DNA of 61,346 bases. Origin: Ignavibacteria bacterium. Lineage in GTDB: Bacteria > Bacteroidota > Ignavibacteria > UBA10030 > SZUA-254. Below, piece after piece: positions 59,106 through 61,346 of the stretch. The notes under the pieces are model-generated. The model was not told the origin of the DNA. It saw only the letters and a program-made list of their open reading frames with translations, and did not search any database. A program made the position numbers and the translations under genes. The stretch is from assembly GCA_016178625.1 (NCBI GenBank), contig JACOSX010000136.1, forward strand, positions 1-61,346, in the 5' to 3' direction. Position 1 is the first letter of the stretch; the number at the start of each line of letters is the position of its first letter.

Positions 59106-60608
59106 TTACTCCTTTGGAATAACCGTATCGTACCAGAATTTTTTCTCGCGTGTGCCTACTTCATCGATGTGCAGATGTTTTGTCTCTGTATACTCTCGCA
59201 ATCCTTCGATGCCGAACTCCCGCCCGATGCCGCTCTGTTTGTACCCGCCAAACGGCGCTTTCTCCGAGATCAGGTGCCACTCGTTGATCCAGACCGTTCC
59301 CGCGCGGAGTTGTCGGGCAACTGCCATGGCTTTCTCGTTGTCTTTCGACCACACGCCGCCGCCGAGACCGTACACGGTATCGTTCGCTTTCTGAATTGCT
59401 TCCTCAACTGTCTTGTACTTGATGACAGAGAGCACCGGACCAAAAATCTCTTCCTGAGCGATCTTCATGGTGTTCTCGACATTGGTGAAGATCGTCGGCT
59501 CGATAAAGAATCCATTCTTGAGATCAGGGGTCCGAGGCGCCGATCCTCCGACGACAAGCTTTGCACCTTGTTCGATTCCACTCTTGATATAACCCACGAC
59601 ACGATCTCGTTGTTTCGCGGAAATGACGGGACCCAGATCGGTTGTAACCGCTTTCGGGTCGCCGAGCCTCATCTTCTTTGTCTTCTCTACTATGCGGCTC
59701 AGAAAGTCATCGTGCAATTTCTCTGGCAGGAACAGCCTGGTGCCCGCTTCACAACATTGTCCCTGATGATAGAAGATCGCGTAGAGCGCACCATCAACGG
59801 CGATATCGAGATCAGCATCGTCAAGGACGATGTTTGCGGATTTCCCGCCGCACTCCAGCGTACATTTCTTGAGTGATTCGCTCGCGAGACTCATCACGCG
59901 TTTCCCGACGGCTGTTGATCCGGTGAACGAAACTTTGTCGACCATCGGATTCTTGGCAAGCTCTTCGCCGACGTCGTCGCCGAACCCGGGAATGATGTTC
60001 ACGACGCCGGGTGGAAATCCGACCGCATGAACAATCTTTGCAAGCTCCATTGCAGTCATGGGCGTCAATTCCGACGGCTTGAGAACCACCGTATTGCCCG
60101 CGGCAAGCGCCGGCCCGAGTTTCCAGATCGCCATCTTCAAGGGAAAATTCCACGGGATGATTGCGGCAACGACACCCACCGGCTCGCGTACGAGGAAGTT
60201 CTGACTGAAACCGGGCTTGGATAAGCCGTCGATAGGCTCCTTGAGCTCCATTACGGCGAGCTTCGAGAAATAACTCATTGCCCGAGCGCTCAAATAGAGA
60301 TCCTCTTTTACTTTGCGAATCGTTCCGCCGGAGTCTTCCACCTCGAGCTGCTCGAGATCAGCCTTCTGATCATTGATCTTATCGGAAACGCTTTTGAGAA
60401 GTGCGCTCCGTTCCTCGCGCGACATGCTTGGCCAGAGACCCTTGTCAAACGCTATCCGCGCAGCACCGATAGCGCGCTGCGCGTCTTCAATGCCGGCTCG
60501 CGCCACTCGCGCAACGACTTCCTGATTGAATGGATTGATCGACTCGAACGTCCTTTTCGATGCCGACTCTGTAAACTCTCCGTTACTATAGAGGAGGTAC
60601 TCGCGCAT
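59106..60608 (-). CDS. Aldehyde dehydrogenase family protein
   Basis: A 500-residue NAD(P)-dependent aldehyde dehydrogenase. NAD-binding motifs are IIPWNFPLKMAIWKLGPALAAGNTVVLKPSELTP and SFTGSTAVGKRV. The general-base Glu lies in LECGGKSANIVLDDAD and the catalytic Cys in HQGQCCEAGTRLF; the rest includes EEIFGPVLSVIKY and APFGGYKQSGIGREFG. The pattern is of the retinal/betaine-aldehyde-type class, with a conserved HQGQCC box; substrate is unknown. It starts two bases after the stop of the small membrane protein, indicating one mRNA. Confidence 0.94.
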   Translation of the reverse strand: MREYLLYSNGEFTESASKRTFESINPFNQEVVARVARAGIEDAQRAIGAARIAFDKGLWPSMSREERSALLKSVSDKINDQKADLEQLEVEDSGGTIRKVKEDLYLSARAMSYFSKLAVMELKEPIDGLSKPGFSQNFLVREPVGVVAAIIPWNFPLKMAIWKLGPALAAGNTVVLKPSELTPMTAMELAKIVHAVGFPPGVVNIIPGFGDDVGEELAKNPMVDKVSFTGSTAVGKRVMSLASESLKKCTLECGGKSANIVLDDADLDIAVDGALYAIFYHQGQCCEAGTRLFLPEKLHDDFLSRIVEKTKKMRLGDPKAVTTDLGPVISAKQRDRVVGYIKSGIEQGAKLVVGGSAPRTPDLKNGFFIEPTIFTNVENTMKIAQEEIFGPVLSVIKYKTVEEAIQKANDTVYGLGGGVWSKDNEKAMAVARQLRAGTVWINEWHLISEKAPFGGYKQSGIGREFGIEGLREYTETKHLHIDEVGTREKKFWYDTVIPKE

Positions 60609-60611
60609 TGC

Positions 60612-61079
60612 TTATGGTTTCCAGACAGAGAGAGCAAGGATGATCAGAAGGACGATCGGCATGACGACGTAAAAAAGGGTGAGCTGCTTCGTTTGAGTGT
60701 CGAGGAGTTCTTCGGCATTGGGAGGGGCCGATCCTTCCACCATGGATTTGACCAGCGCGCCCCGCTTGCGCGACTTCACGCCGAAAATGACGCCGCTGAT
60801 AACCGCGAACGCGTAGAAGATGATCTTCGCGGTGAGCCAGCCCGGGGCGAACAGCGTATACTGTCGCACCACCATGTTGCCGATGCCGGTCACCAGCAGA
60901 AGCAGCGATGCGATCGGGCTCAACAAGCCGATCGATCGCAAAGGACGGAGGATGATCGCCTTCGCCTGGAGGTCTTTCGCTTTCCGATATTGTATCTCGA
61001 GAAGGACGCCGGCGACTAAGGTTGTCATGAGCAATCCGAAGCCGAGGAGGTGCAGGAGCATTGAGAGCTGGTTTTCCAC
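60612..61079 (-). CDS. Four-helix integral membrane protein
   Basis: A 155-residue membrane protein with four hydrophobic segments (LLHLLGFGLLMTTLVAGVLLE, LLSPIASLLLLVTGIGNMVV, IIFYAFAVISGVIFGV, LFYVVMPIVLLIILALSVW). A short cytosolic loop carries SAPPNAEELL. A His in the first helix (LLHLLG) recalls DUF2269/CopD-like small membrane proteins. No firm family. Starts at GTG 61079. It is upstream of, and coupled to, the aldehyde dehydrogenase. Confidence 0.7.
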   Translation of the reverse strand: MENQLSMLLHLLGFGLLMTTLVAGVLLEIQYRKAKDLQAKAIILRPLRSIGLLSPIASLLLLVTGIGNMVVRQYTLFAPGWLTAKIIFYAFAVISGVIFGVKSRKRGALVKSMVEGSAPPNAEELLDTQTKQLTLFYVVMPIVLLIILALSVWKP

Positions 61080-61225
61080 GAAACTTTATGCCTTTCCGCG
61101 ATGAGATGTTGACGTTCTTGGCTCATTCCACATGGTGTGCATGGTGTGGAATGACGGGGAATAAGATACAAAAAGTTTCTGAGAGTCTCAAGGGAAGCTC
61201 TGAATGCGAATTGCCCTATAAAAAA

Positions 61226-61296
61226 GGTAACCGAAGGGCGTTGAAAACTGATTCGTTGCCTCATAATATAGGTAACCCAAATACTACGAGGTTACC
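61226..61296. mobile_element. Left end of an insertion sequence with GGTAACC motifs
   Basis: Three 7-mers, GGTAACC at 61226-61232 and 61271-61277 and inverted GGTTACC at 61290-61296, precede a transposase-like start. This fits multiple transposase-binding sites at an IS end. The true terminal base cannot be fixed from one end. A CATTCCACA/TGTGGAATG hairpin lies outside at 61124-61151. Confidence 0.45.
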
Positions 61297-61297
61297 G

Positions 61298-61346
61298 GTG
61301 ACGAAACAGTCAAAAAAAGAATATCTCAACGACATGCGACAGCGCT
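61298..61346 (+). CDS. Transposase/integrase N-terminus, cut by the window edge
   Basis: GTG at 61298 begins MTKQSKKEYLNDMRQR, which runs off the window. The basic start resembles the N-termini of IS transposases with an integrase core (TKxSKKEYL...R). Too short for family assignment; supported by the GGTAACC repeats directly upstream. Confidence 0.5.
   Translation, partial: MTKQSKKEYLNDMRQR

Noticed and set aside
1-61346. CRISPR array or tRNA/rRNA genes
   Set aside because: No regularly spaced direct repeats with unique spacers and no tRNA-like cloverleaf or rRNA segments were recognised; the repeats present are dispersed palindromes.

Overview
The window looks like chromosome from a Gram-negative bacterium of the FCB group (Bacteroidota/Ignavibacteriota side). 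Three things point there: a secreted protein at 53965-55344 with a type IX secretion C-terminal signal (QNYPNPFNPTT linker plus beta-sandwich), a Kdo/LPS-export operon with LptC and large OstA/LptA genes, and a TonB-dependent receptor plus several outer-membrane beta-barrels. Many starts have no Shine-Dalgarno sequence and several are TTG or GTG. The promoters that can be read are TTGACA-N16/17-TAnanT rather than the classical Bacteroidetes TTTG/TAnnTTTG form. No tRNA, rRNA or CRISPR array was seen.

Layout. 1-6665 (minus strand): secreted M28 peptidase, TMEM175-like channel, RDD membrane protein, LOG-family protein, TonB receptor, ispE. 6900-12851 (plus): one envelope operon, kdsA-kdsC-unknown-kdsD-lptC-lptA-lptB, making Kdo and exporting LPS. 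12920-28130 (minus): small accessory genes (DUF4412, two DinB/YfiT proteins, MOSC, DUF3224, RidA, ApaG, GNAT, APC permease, Rieske oxygenase, SMP-30-like protein), purE, and an ECF sigma factor coupled to an 882-residue anti-sigma/von Willebrand A fusion. 28241-32129 (plus): carB split in two halves around a Spy/CpxP-like gene. 32156-35762: beta-barrel and uvrA. 35775-41221 (minus): beta-barrel, rlmI, a three-gene MNIO (DUF692) cluster, and class I aldolase. 41530-45814 (plus): HAD phosphatase, GT-C-like membrane protein, Gfo/Idh dehydrogenase, CCA-type nucleotidyltransferase. 45923-53090: TolC-MacA-MacB-type exporter with one ATPase and three permeases. 53157-55344: beta-barrel and T9SS cargo. 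55512-61079 (minus): Rossmann protein, YbjQ, lipoprotein, aldehyde dehydrogenase, membrane protein. The right edge enters an insertion sequence.

The best candidate for an undescribed system is 37884-39863: a strong promoter, a roughly 200-nt leader, a 93-residue peptide with a CPSCGLAGLD core, an MNIO enzyme with its metal-ligand motifs, and a 182-residue partner. This has the layout of a RiPP pathway (precursor, MNIO, partner), but the precursor is not a class I recognise.

The window is also rich in small palindromic mobile elements. One 188-bp element interrupts a lipoprotein gene with a 6-bp target duplication. A roughly 190-bp element with 13-bp terminal inverted repeats sits between a promoter and its gene. 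Two cruciform-forming elements share sequence but differ by a nested hairpin. Repeat-like sequence also occurs on both sides of the carB split.
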